A stretch of 64,000 nucleotides of DNA from Channallabes apus (GCA_030522415.1 CM060127.1:13012146-13076145); one strand, 5' to 3'. Shown: positions 50,275 to 62,896, counted from the stretch's first letter. Made by a program: numbers and translations. The notes: a model not told the origin generated them from the sequence alone.

Positions 50275-52133
50275 GGCCCGGTTTCTCGAAAGCTTCTTAT
50301 CACTAAGTAGTTCTTAAGTTGTACCTTAACCTCTCTCTTAACTTTATGGCGCATTTCCCGAAACATTCTTACGCTAAGTATCTCTTAGCTAAGTCACACG
50401 TTCGTAAGGTTGGTCTGGACCAACCTTAACTCATTCTTAGCGTAGTTTCAGCTCAAGACGCTAGGCGCCGCCACTGAGCAGCAGTCTTTATAAACCAGCG
50501 GTGTGTGCAAACACATTATGGCACGTTATCAAAGTCGTATTAATGATGGAATATACTGTAGACCTGTTTAAGAATGTTATTTTATTTGATATCAGAACTA
50601 ATAGTGACTTTTAATTAGCCTATTTAATAATGTGACTAATGACTAGTGACTAATGACATTAAAATTGCCAATCACAATTAATATTAAACAGGTGGCGAAC
50701 AATTAGGCAGCGAGCGTGGTGTTGTGTTAAACTGAAGACGGCGCGGTCCGTGGAGCCGTGTGGGTCATGTACATTTTCCTTTAGACAAAACTTCAGCCCT
50801 TTTCATATTTTCCCCGTGGTCGTTATTAAAAAAATATTTCTATAAAAGTTTTGTCTTCCAAGGCAACAGATTATGGAGCTTCTTGAGCTGCTCAGACCTG
50901 CGCGTGCCAGGCCAGCGCGTCGTACTTACACTCCCCGTCCCCATGTCCAGCTGCTTGCTGCTTTTTGTTTAAAATATGTTTCATTGATCATTAGCCATTA
51001 TCCATGACTGTATGGGTTTTTTTATGAAATTTAGTTAAATGAGAAAATAACCTTGGGAGTTTCAAACCCCGCATCCATTCATGTTTCTGGGTGATTGTAA
51101 TGTTTAATACCCCTACAGTATTCACTTATGCGGTTTGACTCGCTGTGAGATGTTATACCCCTATCTCACCTGCAAGGTCTCGCGCTGTGGCCTTAGGCTT
51201 GATCATGATTCACCCCGAGTTTTTGCGCTGTGATTACGTTTCCATCTTTCCGCGTGAAAAATTAAACGTTTAATTTTTTGCTGGTCCTCGCGGAAGCTTA
51301 CAGACTTTGCAGAACTTCGCGGAACGTTAAAGGAATGTCGCGGGCAATCGCGGCAGCTCACGGAGATGAGTCAGGCCACACAGGTGAGAGAGGGGTATTA
51401 GGCACCGTGATCCGCCTCAAGTGGCCGCCCGACGGTCCGCTAAGATCTGCAAGGTCCGCGAGCTTCCACATGTTAAACATGTTTATTTTTTTTGCGTGGT
51501 AAAATGGAAACGTAATAACAGCACCAAAACTCGCGCCGAATCATAATGAACCGCACTTACGGCCCCGCGTAGGTGAGATAGGGGTATTAAACCTCCACTC
51601 TGTCATCTCATCGTATTCATTCCATAAGTGCGCTATACAACCCCAACAACTGACACTTCACATTGTTTCTGAAGCTGGTGAAGAGTGTTATCAGCTGTTT
51701 GTCAATCAACTATGATTGTAAACCCGGTTCGTTTCACCGCCACATGTTACATGAAAATATTAGCGATATTAATTAATTAATATAAATTTTTATATTTGTC
51801 TATTATGGCATGTTGTTGTTAAGTTACCCATGTCGAAGTAAACGCTATTAAAAGAATTTAGTGCAATGTTTAATTTGCATAGAAAGTGCCGTCTTTCTTA
51901 ACACTGTCATGCAAAAGGAGTGAAAAATCGATTCCTGAGCCACCGATGTCCGCTAATTCAGGACCTTCACTGTAGACAGCGCCGCGTAACGTCGGACGTA
52001 AGAGGCAGCGACTTAAGAAGACTCCTAAGAGACAGTTCGAGAAATAATCTTAGAAAAGTTATCACTTAACGTAAGATATATCTTAAGAGTCTTCTTAGCG
52101 CGCGAATAGTGTGCGTTATCGAGAAACCGGGCC
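50275..52133. mobile_element. PIF/Harbinger-like non-autonomous element, 1.86 kb
   Basis: Inverted ends ggcccggtttctcga (left) match the reverse of the right end tcgagaaaccgggcc perfectly over 15 bp. The flanking trinucleotides are both cag (50272-50274 and 52134-52136), fitting the CWG target duplication of this superfamily. It carries a smaller element at 51156-51586 and no transposase. The flanks (ccaaccaatcag before, tccatgtttggaacctttt after) continue a different repeat also seen near 44860, so this is an insertion into a repeat. Confidence 0.82.
51156..51586. mobile_element. Nested MITE with TTA target duplication
   Basis: A 431-bp element with perfect 16-bp inverted ends, tacccctatctcacct at 51156-51171 and its reverse complement at 51571-51586. 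It is flanked by tta on both sides (51153-51155 and 51587-51589), the TWA duplication typical of PIF/Harbinger. Internally GC-rich with cgcgg and gcgtgg motifs and no coding capacity. Confidence 0.85.
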
Positions 52134-52136
52134 CAG

Positions 52137-53809
52137 ATCAGTTCTGAGACCAGAGACCTCCATGTTTGGAACCTTTTCAAGCAGTTCCCACCTATTTTTT
52201 TTTCCACTCACAATTTATTTTATTTTATTTCTTTTTATAACATTTTTCTGATATAGCCAATTCCTATTCATTGTTAGGGCACTCCCCATGAAGGCTACAA
52301 CCACTAACCAGAAAGGACAAAGACTTACTCCAAGACATGTGACGTTGCTCACGCACTGTAGGGAGCAGCGTTACACTCTTTGAGGAAAGCACTATCCGCT
52401 CCTTCTGCTTATGTGAACACACACATGCCCATGATTGGCTCGCATTGTGATTAATGCAAGATTGGAGTGCCAACCACCCCCGCTCCCAAGAGAGCTCAGC
52501 CAATCAGCTCCCTCTAGTTCCCCTGACTAGAAAGTGGATTTCACCCCAGTAACTTAGTTACACTAAACAACCCCATTGGTGTTTGAATAAATTTTAAGAC
52601 GTTTAGACTTTTAATTCTTCATACAAATTATGTCAGTGTATATGTGACAAATTTATTACGCAGCTAGCTAGCTGGTTAGCTTGTTTAGTGTAAAGTACAC
52701 CCAAGTCGATGACTCATACAACGCTATGTAGTCTTTGGATTCTCTGTGGTGAAACAGCGCAGTAGAACATATCAGGAATTAACTACGGTCTCACAGAGAA
52801 GATCTTGGGGTCAAGATGGCATTAGTATACTTTATAATTTGCATATTCATGTATATTCATGAATCATACCGTAAATCGCATTTGTTAAGAGGGAAAAGAC
52901 GTAGTGTTAAAGATATTTTTATATCATGGCATGTTTGTGTGGTCTTGTGCACTTAGGGTCGAGGGTTCGTTCCTGCCTGTGCTTGATGGGTTTCCTCTGT
53001 GTACTCTGGTTTACTCCCACAGTCCAAAGACATGCAGATTAGGCTAAGTGGTGTTACGTGCACATATGTGGTCACACTGTTACAGTAAATGGTACACGCG
53101 CACAGTTGTTGATTGAGTCTAAGTGCACGTGTGTCACTTGTATACTCATTTTTCAAGTTAAAATTTATTACAAACATTTGCTCACAGACCAAATAACTCG
53201 CAATACAAGGTCAATATTAGCTTTTTTTCCCTTCTCTTTCTCTCTTTCGTTTTTTAACCCGTTTAATGTTAAATGTTCAGGTTTATTTTAAAATGATTGC
53301 TTCTGATTCTGGTTCATATAAGCCCCCTAATTTTGAAAGCTTATAATTGTCTATGGAAGGAGTCTCCAGTGTTTAATTTTTCTAGAGGTGAAGGAACAAG
53401 TGTTTATACTGTAGCTGCTGTAATCTTCCAAAGTTTAACGTAACTCCAAATGGATAAAAACACAACATGTTCCTAAATGTTTTAATAAATTAAACAGCAT
53501 GATCTTTGGAAAACTGCTTTGGTTTACGCAGGATTGAAACACTTAAGACGTGCTGCTCCCATGTTGCGTGTCAAATGGAATATTGATCCTCACTTACATG
53601 AAAATAAGAATCCACCAAAATAAGGCTAGGAAGGCAGGGAGGGGGTTGTGTGTGTATGTGCATGTGCCTGTATGTGTTTTTGTGTGTTTGTTTGCATGTT
53701 CTGCTGCAGCGCCCATGTTAACATCAGCTTCAGACTAGGAAGTGACAGGACTGGCAAACTTTCCCGAGGTTTTCTTTACAATCCAGCTCCCTCTCTCTCT
53801 CTCTTTCTT

Positions 53810-53853
<44 letters not shown>

Positions 53854-55360
53854 CGCTGGTGCTGACATTAATACATTTCAAACAGTCACGCTCTGCCAGC
53901 GGCAATCATGCTCTCTGGACTTTATATTCCTCAGAAAAGAGACAGCTCCTCAGTAAACACATACACACGCATAACCACAGACACACACACACACACATAC
54001 ACACACTTATTCTCTCTGCATGCCCTGTCCCTGTCTCTGTTCTGTCTCTGTCCATAATAACTCCTGTGTTATAAACGTATAGGCCACACGTACAGGCATG
54101 TAATGAAGACTTGTGCAGAAGCACGGACAGCTCCCGCCGTTTTCCACTGACAGCCCCGCCGCAGCGCTGAGCCTCACTCTCTAGTCGCAAAGAACATGTA
54201 CCGAGGAATGCTTTAAAAAAAAAACCGCTTCCACGTATATACTCTCCAGGTTTCTGCTTTAATTAGGTGACTAATAATACACGTTATACCCAGTTTCCTC
54301 CCAATTTAGTCACAGCCAATTCCCACCTGCTATCAGCTGGCCATGAGCGTGAAGGCTATTACGGGCTTCTTCCAACACACCTTCCATCCAATTCAATTCA
54401 TTACTGAGATTACTCAAGCAATCTAACAGTACGGTTCGTCTAAAGTTTCATTTCTTATTCTCTTTCTTCATCTTTATTTCACCCTTTTTCCCGAGCCACT
54501 TGGACATATAGGACCACTCCAACTCTCGTATGTTCATTCCGATCCCGTCTAGAGCTTCCTGTTCCCTCTTCAGCCTCTCTTTTTCTCTCAACTTGTACAA
54601 ACCACTTGTAAAAGTTACAGCTTCATTTCTCACACTGGAGACTCCTTCCATAAATGTTACATGTTACACATCTCCTTAATTATAATAGTAAAAAAAAAAG
54701 ATTGTGCATTTAATTTTTAATCAGTGATTACAGAGGGTTATCAGTTATACACCAGATACGGTAATGTTTTAGAACAAGAATATTAGCGTAAACCTTCTGA
54801 CCAATCAGAATCCAGATCGGTGATCATTTTTCGAGTTTAAATACTGAAATGTTCAGGGTGGTTAAAGCGAGCTGTTGAGTAAGCGGCGCAATCTAACGAA
54901 GGAGGAGGTGGAGGGAAATCCTAAACCGCCTGTTCCTCCAGCTCCACCGGGAGCACACCCGAACCGCGTGGCAAGCCCATTAGTCACCGTAAAGCCATTA
55001 GATTATTAGTTTAGAAAATGTGGGAGACACTTTAGAGTCCAGTGGGAAATGTCCTTGTTTGTCTCCGGCTTCAGGTTACCATGACGCCGATACTACAGTA
55101 CAACAACCTGCCAGGCGAGACAGACACGCTGCACTTACCATGTTCCGGCTTCTTTACTCCTTTACCGTTTTTTGTTCTCTTCTCGTTCCCGATTAACGCG
55201 CGACACGTAAAGTGTGTATTAAACAGCATTGATGTGTAAAGCAGGGGATGAGTTTAAATCCCAGAGAGACCATACTGAGCATTTAAGTGAGATCTTTAAC
55301 CTTGTACTCTGCTTAGACTGTATTATATTTCACTTTGTTTTTTTCTTTTTCTGTTTAGTA
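52137..55360. other. Intronic stretch with microsatellites and a SINE fragment
   Basis: A V-SINE fragment lies at 52960-53052. (CA)n runs are at about 53815-53852 and 53980-54006. The frames here (for example the Cys/Val-rich ones around 53650) come from TG runs. No supportable exon. Confidence 0.45.
52960..53052 (+). mobile_element. V-SINE fragment, middle part
   Basis: Contains gagggttcgttcctgcctgt (decayed B box), gatgggtttcctctgtgtac and cagtccaaagacatgcagat. Both ends of the SINE are missing. Confidence 0.8.
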
Positions 55361-55938
55361 CAGTGGCCCTTACGGACAAAACACTGACGAATCCAAAAAA
55401 AGACAAAAACAGAATGAAGGTGAAAAGACAACAATGTTACTTAAAGTAACTTGTGTATGCACCCCTACTAAACAAATAATAAATGTGTTGCAATTTAAAT
55501 AATAATAATAAGAAGAAGAAGAAGAATAATTAACAATAAAAAAGAAATGATTAAATAATAATAAAAACTTTCAATAATACGAACAAAGTGCACAAAGTAA
55601 AAAGCGTGCATGTTCACTCGTGGAATGCGTATATCATCACGTGCGAGCCGCGTGCATCCCAGGATGTTAAAAAGCAGTGGCCGTGTAAGAAGTGCTAAGC
55701 AACAACAATGGAGAGAAAAGTCAAAATAATTGAGAGAGTGGAGCAAGGTGAAAAGATGGCAGACATTGCTCGTTCTTTAAAACATCAATCATTCAAGATC
55801 ATGGAACAGTTTCATACTGTTTGTAGCACATTGTGTTAGTATCCTAGTACCTAGACAATGTTTGTTGGACTTACGAACAAATTGGACTTACAAACGAGCT
55901 CTCGGAATGGAACTCAGTTGTATGTCGGGGTCTTACTG
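55361..55938 (+). mobile_element. Tigger/pogo-type DNA transposon remnant
   Basis: The ends cagtggcccttacggaca (left) and tgtcggggtcttactg (right, inverted cagtaagaccccgaca) are imperfect inverted repeats next to TA on both sides (55359-55360 and 55939-55940), the target site of this superfamily. Inside, from the ATG at 55708, MERKVKIIERVEQGEKMADI followed by ARSLKH is the first helix-turn-helix of a Tigger/CENP-B-like transposase. It then breaks off. The catalytic domain is deleted. Confidence 0.78.
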
Positions 55939-56439
55939 TATTAATAATAAAATCAATAGGAAATTAAATCCTGATTGGTTGTTGTGCACACATTTGACTA
56001 TCTTTTTTTATTTATTTGTTTTCTTGTTTGTTTATTTATTACTGTTTTTATTCTACTTTATATTAAATATATATTTTTTCTTTTTTGTACCATTTTTATT
56101 ATATATTTATAAAGTTATGAATTTTTGTGATTTTCTTGTATTTATATTAGATTATTTTCCATTTTTTATTTATTTATCTTTCCATGAGCTGTTTCTTATG
56201 ACTGTTTAGGTGCTTTTAATTGTACTGTCTTGTTTTATTCGTGCATTATTAAATAATTTGTAAGCTGTTTTGTCTTTTCTATTCTATTATATTGCATTAA
56301 ATGTTGTTATATTATTTAGTACCGATCCCGTAACACTAATGCAGTAATTTGATGATTTATGCATGTGTTTATTTTATTTCATGCTCTAATAATTTTTTTA
56401 TTATTATATGAGATTAATTATTGAAATGTAATTATTCCT
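55939..56439. other. T-rich stretch, no gene seen
   Basis: Strongly T/A-rich DNA (tttattta-type runs). The Phe/Leu/Tyr-rich frame across it reflects composition. It could be an old LINE 3' region. Confidence 0.4.
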
Positions 56440-56770
56440 CGTTATTCGCAGCACACAGTCGGAGTATTAATTATAAAAGGTGCTACACTAATAAATTTGA
56501 CCCGACTGTTCGGCCCGAGAGCGCTGCAAGTTATTTTGAGCGGGTCTCTTCATCACCTCGTATACACACACACGCGTGCGCAGACACACAGCGAGGACAG
56601 GCCGTGCGCGAGGACGGGCTGCGTCTCACACCGCTCAGCATCCCGCTTCAGAAGTTATTAATATGCATTAAGGCGGCGCTATTAGCAGATCTCATAAACT
56701 TGCACGTGACAAGCGTGAACGATTTACTGTTGATTTCCCCCTGCATGCGATAAGAGAGGTGAAGGAGAGA
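56440..56770. promoter_or_regulatory. Candidate conserved non-coding block
   Basis: A relatively GC-rich, low-repeat segment with attaatatgcattaaggcgg (an octamer-like atgcat and TAAT cores) and gtgacaagcgtgaacgattt, bounded by T-rich and (CA)n DNA. Texture only. Confidence 0.22.
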
Positions 56771-56803
56771 GGACGGAAAATAAAATGAGGCTCTCTGCTG
56801 TGG

Positions 56804-56854
<51 letters not shown>

Positions 56855-56901
56855 ATGCAGTGTGACACCTGTCTGCCTCTCCTCCTCAGGTGCAAGGTGC
56901 T

Positions 56902-56932
<31 letters not shown>

Positions 56933-57248
56933 TGTGTGTGTGTGTGTGTGTGTGGTTGGGACTTTTTGCAGTGTGTGTGTTCATTAGCGAGTCTCGTTAT
57001 CCTCTGAGTAATTGATGGCTTTGGATAGACTGGTAGGTTGAGGGGGCACAAGGACACAGAAATAAAGCTCCTTACATACACACACACGTGCACACACACA
57101 CACACACACACACACACCAACAGACATTCTTAGCAGCCTTATCTAGGCCTACGTGTGTGTGTGTGTCTCAGTGTTACTTGTTTGTGTATGTGTTTTTTTT
57201 TCCAGAGCAGATGGAAGAGTAAGCGGCGATGGTTGAAGAAAATAACAG

Positions 57249-57291
<43 letters not shown>

Positions 57292-57624
57292 CTATTTCTT
57301 CTTCTTCTCTTTCTCTCTGTCTATCTCTCTTTCTCTCTCCTGACTTTGTTCGTCTTCGTCACAGCTCCTGCCAGAGCCTCGTTAGTCGCATATGTTCATC
57401 ATTTGCACTCTTGCTCAATTGTGGCTTTTTCTCTCTCTACTTTACACTTTTCTCTCCACATGATGCCTGGTTCTCTCTCTTTCTCTCTCTCTCTGCCATT
57501 TCTATTCCCCCTTTTCCTCTCGTCTTCTGTTCCGAAACTCTCAGAGGTACAGAAAGACTGCTACAATACTGTTAGGATTTTTCTTAAAGAGGAAATCACA
57601 AATAATTAGCGAGTTCAAGGAAAA

Positions 57625-57711
<87 letters not shown>

Positions 57712-57985
57712 CAAAAGCAAGCGTCTCTCTATTTCTTACTTTCTTTATTCTGTTGTCGCTATTTTCCTTTCTATCTTTCTCTCTTTCCTCTGGTTCTCTC
57801 TTTGTATTTTCCTCTGTCTCTTTGTGCGTCTCTCTTTTACTTTCTCTCTCTCTCTCTCTCTCTCTCTTGTTGTTTTTCTGATGTCACTGTTGTTCTGTTT
57901 CCTGCTCCTTATATCAGTCTGTGTGTCTGTCTCTCTCTGTCTCTTTCTCTCTATGTCGTTCTCAATGCCTGGTGAAGGTGAAACA

Positions 57986-58060
<75 letters not shown>
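56771..58060. repeat. Cluster of microsatellites
   Basis: Successive (CA)n at 56807-56852, (GAT)n/(TG)n at 56912-56955, (CA)n near 57090-57117, (CT)n at 57253-57288, (TG)n at 57627-57709, (CT)n at 57843-57868 and (TG)n at 57989-58060. All long frames here are Cys-Val, Thr-His or Ser-Leu repeats. Confidence 0.95.
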
Positions 58061-58756
58061 CAAACCAGGTCGTGCTGAAAAATAGCACAAAGTCCTCAGA
58101 GCTTCATCAGGACTAACTAGAGAGAGTATTGTGTATAGTCGACGCACACATGCAGACACACACACACACACTTTTGTGATTGACGATATCAGGAAAGTCC
58201 TATTCTCCGTCACAGGAACTTGCTTTAAATGCTTACGAGCTTCTCGTCATTAAAAGTGATGATTCATTAAAAGTGTTGATTCTGAAGCTTTCTTCTTATC
58301 AGATTGCCAACATCGTATAAAGATGAGATCATTACCAGATTTGTTAAATCGACAAATATCGACTCGTTATCTTAAGAATCGTATCGTATCAGCCGTCAAG
58401 TATCAGATCATCCTTAAGACTCGAATCTGATTCGGTTGTGTCATCAAATATGTACTCCTCACGCCATCCTGTAGCGTTTCACATACGATCACTTAATCTG
58501 GTGAAATCGTCTCGAACCAAAGGTCAGAGGTCACAGTGTAGTATGCTAACAAATGCTAAAACTCCTTTGATTTCTGATGAACTTTATAAATTTGTGTGAG
58601 TTTGTCATCCATCCACAGCTTAACACACACACTGTTTCCTCTCCTTTGTCTTCTTCACACAATCAGTGTGACACATGATGACATCACGGTGCACATGCAT
58701 GCACCGCACGTCGGTCACGTGCCTCTCTCTCCTTCTCTTGCTTTTTTTCTCTCTTA

Positions 58757-58760
<4 letters not shown>
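58061..58760. other. Intronic stretch, no gene seen
   Basis: Mostly unique-looking A/T-balanced DNA with scattered atcgtatcgtatcag-like short repetition near 58380. No supportable feature. Confidence 0.4.
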
Positions 58761-58834
<74 letters not shown>

Positions 58835-58895
58835 AGTCACTTGTTAGCAAGAGATTTCCTGCCATGGGTACTGCTATCACCCTAGTACAGCCAAA

Positions 58896-58929
<34 letters not shown>

Positions 58930-58991
58930 ATACACACCAGATGCATAGTCAAATGTGATAGAAAGACAACCTGTCACTCACTGTCACACTG

Positions 58992-59033
<42 letters not shown>
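58761..59033. repeat. (CA)n and (CT)n microsatellites
   Basis: (CA)n at 58761-58833 and 58898-58926, (CT)n then (CA)n at 58992-59033. Confidence 0.96.
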
Positions 59034-59717
59034 CCTCCTGTCTCTCACTTCTCACACTATTTTATTTCTTCTTCCAAATCACACTACACAGACATGCAAG
59101 AAGTAAACAGACCTCCATAGTTTTCGCACAAAATCCCTGCACCAGAATGTGTTAAGTGTTTGAGCGAGTACAGTTTAGCAGTTAATGCATTATTAATACT
59201 TTGACTGTAAAACCTTAAGAGCAGTGACTCACCTCAGCAGATCTTTGATCAGCTATTCTTTACTGCAATAGGGGGGGAAACGCATTGAGGGAAATGTAAG
59301 TTTTAAAATGTAAAAATATGAGATTTTATTTAATTTGCAATTTAGAATAAAGTTAAACAGAATGTGCAGAATGTGCAATAGAGTAAAATATGGCTAAGAT
59401 ATTTAGGTTTACACAAAACTTTGATGGCCTTGTATATTTCCTTGTGTTTGAATACAGATACAAATCTTTAATCATTTACGGATGCCTGCTTTAGTTTTTT
59501 TTTCTTTAACCCGAACTGTAATTCTGTTAATGAAGGAAAGGAAGATTCTTAGGTATTTGTCTCTCGAACAGTCCACCATCAACCTAACCAGAAATCATTG
59601 TTTGGGGATTGTGACTTCTAGGAATGCTGTAAGATGGGAATATTCCTGAATATCTAAATCAAAGCAAAAACTTAGCCCTCGTTTAGACTGCATTCAAATC
59701 CGGTTTGTTTTGCAGAT
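59034..59717. other. Intronic stretch, no gene seen
   Basis: A/T-rich. The last 35 bp belong to the DNA-transposon-like repeat into which the next element inserted. Confidence 0.4.
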
Positions 59718-59720
59718 CTG

Positions 59721-60595
59721 AGCTCGTATTCACAAAGCGCCTTAAGACTAAAAGTGGCTCCTAGTGACGAAACTCATAAAATTATGACATTTTCTTAGAA
59801 TTTCCCCTTAAATTTAGGACTAAATCTTAGTAAAAATAAAAATGATTCACGAAGCAATCCTTAAAAACAGCCCCTAAGTTAAAAATTGTTAAGTGGCTTA
59901 AGAGATTCTATAGCAGAGGACAAAATGGCGGAAAGAAGAGATATTCTCCGAACACTGAATGTAAAGCTGAAAGTAAACACTGCTCTTCTGTCCAGTTTGT
60001 TTTTCGTGTTCTTTTATTTCCTTCCATCTCTCTTGGATTGTTGGCTACATACCATCCAAAAGAGCAACTTGAACAGAACTGTCCTGCAATCAAAAAATGT
60101 AAATTGGTAAAAGCTGCACCATTTTGCTCCCATCAACTTGAAATGGATTACAAGTAATAAAATCAGTATAGTAAATAAATGTAAGTACTTAAATGTAGAT
60201 CATATTAAATCAACTTTAAGATATTTAGCCTATAACAGGAACTTTGCATAAATAGTGTGCAATCATAAATATACAATTTATTTATATACAAACATTATGA
60301 TTTCACTGTCTATTCTATTATCATATCTTCTATTTTCACTAAGAGCACATTTTAAGGCCTTTACAGATTTTTTTTATCAACCAATCACAGTCCTTGAATT
60401 GCTGCATCATTCCTAGAAACAAGGTCAACTCCACCTCCTCACTAAGATAAAGGTTTTTGTACTTTCCTTACACCGAGTTGCTCTGAGAGGTTTCCTAAAT
60501 CAGTTTTAGTCTAGGACTCCCAGCTAGGACTTGTTAAGCTAAGATAAAGTAGGAGCTTTCTGAGAGAATTTTAAGAAGCTTTGTGAATACGGGCC
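59721..60595. mobile_element. PIF/Harbinger-like non-autonomous element, copy 2
   Basis: Ends agctcgtattcacaaag and ctttgtgaatacgggcc are inverted repeats. Flanking ctg at 59718-59720 and 60596-60598 is a perfect 3-bp CWG duplication. It is 875 bp long, with no transposase. It aligns with 31420-32283 throughout (for example ggattgttggctacatacca, tcactaagataaaggtt). Removing it and one ctg rejoins the sequence gcagatctgatcctcag of the host repeat. A short frame from the ATG at 59926 (MAERRDILRTLNVKLK) is inside but is not shared intact with copy 1. Confidence 0.85.
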
Positions 60596-60598
60596 CTG

Positions 60599-61349
60599 AT
60601 CCTCAGGATTGTGTTCACACTGTTGTTTGAAAGTGATCAGATTGGATTTGGCTGTCTTTGGACTTGCAGCCCAAATGTGAAAAATTGCCCACCTATCTTG
60701 GATGGTTGCTGTGGTAACTATGCGAGAGGCTCCTGTTTAGCCTGAGATTTCCTATTTCTGTACATTCCCTCTAACTTTGCCTGTACTGATGCATCCTCCC
60801 AAAGTGCTATCAGACATTTCACTTGTCTGTTCAGGGACTTTAGTTCTCCATATCCATATTGCGGCTGTCCTGAAAACACACTTAATTTAGCTGCACAGAA
60901 AAGTTCAAGGGCACGGCTTTAACATACTTAACAGTAATAGCACACAAAGCGGAAAAAGACTCTCTTTGACGTCCGAAAGCATAGCAACTTAAATTTCTAC
61001 CAAACTACAGTATAGATTTTTAATTCCATCTCCATTTATTTCACCGTATCCCAGTTAGTTTTTCAACCATGAATCCATGTCCATAACACATGATGTGGAC
61101 AGTTTGAAATCCAATTCGAGCAAATAGAGCATCCAGACTGAGACACGTCTTTAGTAATCTGATCTAAACCTGATTTTAAATCTCCTCTGGATGTGGTTCA
61201 GTTTGGATTAGCAAAGATCTGATTCAATGTGTTATTTTTAACTGTTCAGACTACATGAAAGCAATCCGATTCCAAACTAATTCCAATCTGGATATGATGA
61301 AAAGAAGCTGATTTTGGTGCATCCATTTTATCATAAAATTATAGGAGTC
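60599..61349. repeat. Host repeat of copy 2 and adjacent non-coding DNA
   Basis: Phrases such as gtgttcacactg, gattggatttggctg and tctgattcaatgtg recur in the style of a known fish DNA-transposon repeat (compare 9600-9815). Right end not resolved. No gene. Confidence 0.4.
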
Positions 61350-61362
61350 TGTTTAATTCTTG

Positions 61363-61720
61363 GGCGGCACGGTGGTGTAGTGGTTAGCACTGTCGCCTTG
61401 CACCTCCAGGGTCTGGGTTCGATTCCCCGGCCAGGCTCGATTCCCGTCTCTGTGTGTATGGAGTTTGCAAGTTCTCCCCGTGCTTGGTGGGTTTCCTCCG
61501 GGTACTCCGGTTTCCTCCCACAGTCCAAAGACATGCAGATTAGGCTAATTGGCGTTCCCAAATTGACCATAGTGTGTGAATGAGTGTGTGTGTGCTCTGC
61601 GATGGATTGGCACGCTGTCCAGGGTGTACCCTGCCTCGTGCCCTGAGTCTCCTGGAATAGGCTCCAGGTCCCCGCGACCCTAAATACAGGATAAAGCGGT
61701 ATAGAAGATGAATGAATGAA
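61363..61720 (+). mobile_element. Full-length V-SINE (DANA-like), 13-bp target duplication
   Basis: Begins ggcggcacggtggtgtagtg, with A box, B box (gggttcgattcc) and the conserved central part, and ends in (GAAT)n. It is flanked by the perfect repeat tgtttaattcttg at 61350-61362 and 61721-61733. The head shares the double gattcc motif with the copy at 30.0 kb. Confidence 0.95.
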
Positions 61721-61733
61721 TGTTTAATTCTTG

Positions 61734-62092
61734 CTTCTCAGTGCATAGAAAGGAATACATCGGAAACAGAAGAAGATCGAGAAAAAAATACATCAGAAAA
61801 ATTTACACTTAGTAAGAATTTTGATTTTGATTGAGAGCAAAATTACAAAGTTTTATAAACAAAATTCTTATGAGGTTGTATTTGAAATGTGTGTTGGGTC
61901 GTTCATTCAACTTTGTCAATGGTGAATGTCATTTCAACTAAACATACTTAACATTGGCTATAGTACAACGCTCATCCATTGTTAGGGCTCCTGGAAAATA
62001 ATTTTCAGGACCTCAGGATCTAATTTTAGAGAGGGAAAGAGAGTGCCAGAATGAAAACCTTTTAATTCTTCATACTTTTAATTTACTCCAAC

Positions 62093-62152
<60 letters not shown>

Positions 62153-62699
62153 CATGTTTCTATCTATCTATCTATCTGTCTGTCTCTGTCGGTCTTTCAG
62201 TCTGTCTGTCTGTCTGTCACTCTTTTCCCTTACAGCTGCGGCGGAGCTTTACACATCTCCCTTCCCAGTTTTCTCTCCCTCACAGGGCCCGGAGCTGCCG
62301 AAGACGGACGTAAGGGGCGGAGGGACCGATGGAGGGAGGGAGGGAGAGGGGGACGATGATGGAGGGAACGGGGGGGGGGGGGAAGGATTGAGTGCGGAAT
62401 CCTTCAGTGTATACAGAAAAGAAGGAAGACGCTTCAGAGCAGGACGGGGTTATTGAAACAGAGTTAAAAGCAGTCGAGGCCATTCTCCCTCCTCATTTTT
62501 CACCTGAGTCATCCTTTCTCTAAAGAGCCAACAGCACACATTCTCTCACACTCTCACTCACACACACATTCTCTTTCTCTCCCTTACACTCTCAGACATA
62601 CCCACACACATTTACACACAGTTGTGCATATACACACTCACACACACATTCTCAGACACAAAATAAGATGATTTGTAGACAAGAGAGAAAGGACAACCT
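61734..62699. other. Intronic stretch with (ATCT)n and G-rich run
   Basis: An (ATCT)n/(GTCT)n microsatellite lies at about 62094-62217. A segment at 62283-62400 is G-rich on the + strand (gggaggg units and an 11-G run), with G-quadruplex potential. (CA)n runs are at 62545-62660. No gene. Confidence 0.5.
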
Positions 62700-62831
62700 T
62701 TTATTGAATCTCAATTTTCTCTTTTTTTCCTGCACCTGTTTTTTTTCTTTTTTTCTTTCGATCTTCTCTTCTGTCCTCTTTCTCTCTCTCTCTCTTTCTT
62801 TCCCTCTGATTCTGTCTCTTTTGTTCTATTT

Positions 62832-62872
<41 letters not shown>

Positions 62873-62896
62873 CGTTTTTTTCTGATGCTTGAATAG
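62700..62896 (+). promoter_or_regulatory. Pyrimidine-rich acceptor region of the latrophilin microexon
   Basis: Nearly 180 bases of C/T with two (CT)n runs and several T-runs, then ctgatgcttgaatag just before the microexon. The stretch supplies a polypyrimidine tract (possible PTBP sites), a plausible branch-point ctgat and a UGC between the tract and the AG. Much of it is a microsatellite, so its length is likely polymorphic. Any effect on splicing is inference. Confidence 0.55.

Noticed and set aside
55862..56209. Phe/Tyr/Leu-rich 115-codon frame resembling a membrane protein
   Set aside because: It starts inside the Tigger end and continues through T-rich low-complexity DNA.
57627..58078. 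Frames of 80-150 codons starting with long Cys-Val runs
   Set aside because: Pure translation of (TG)n followed by CT-rich DNA.
58596..59106. Thr-His-rich frames
   Set aside because: Translation of (CA)n blocks only.
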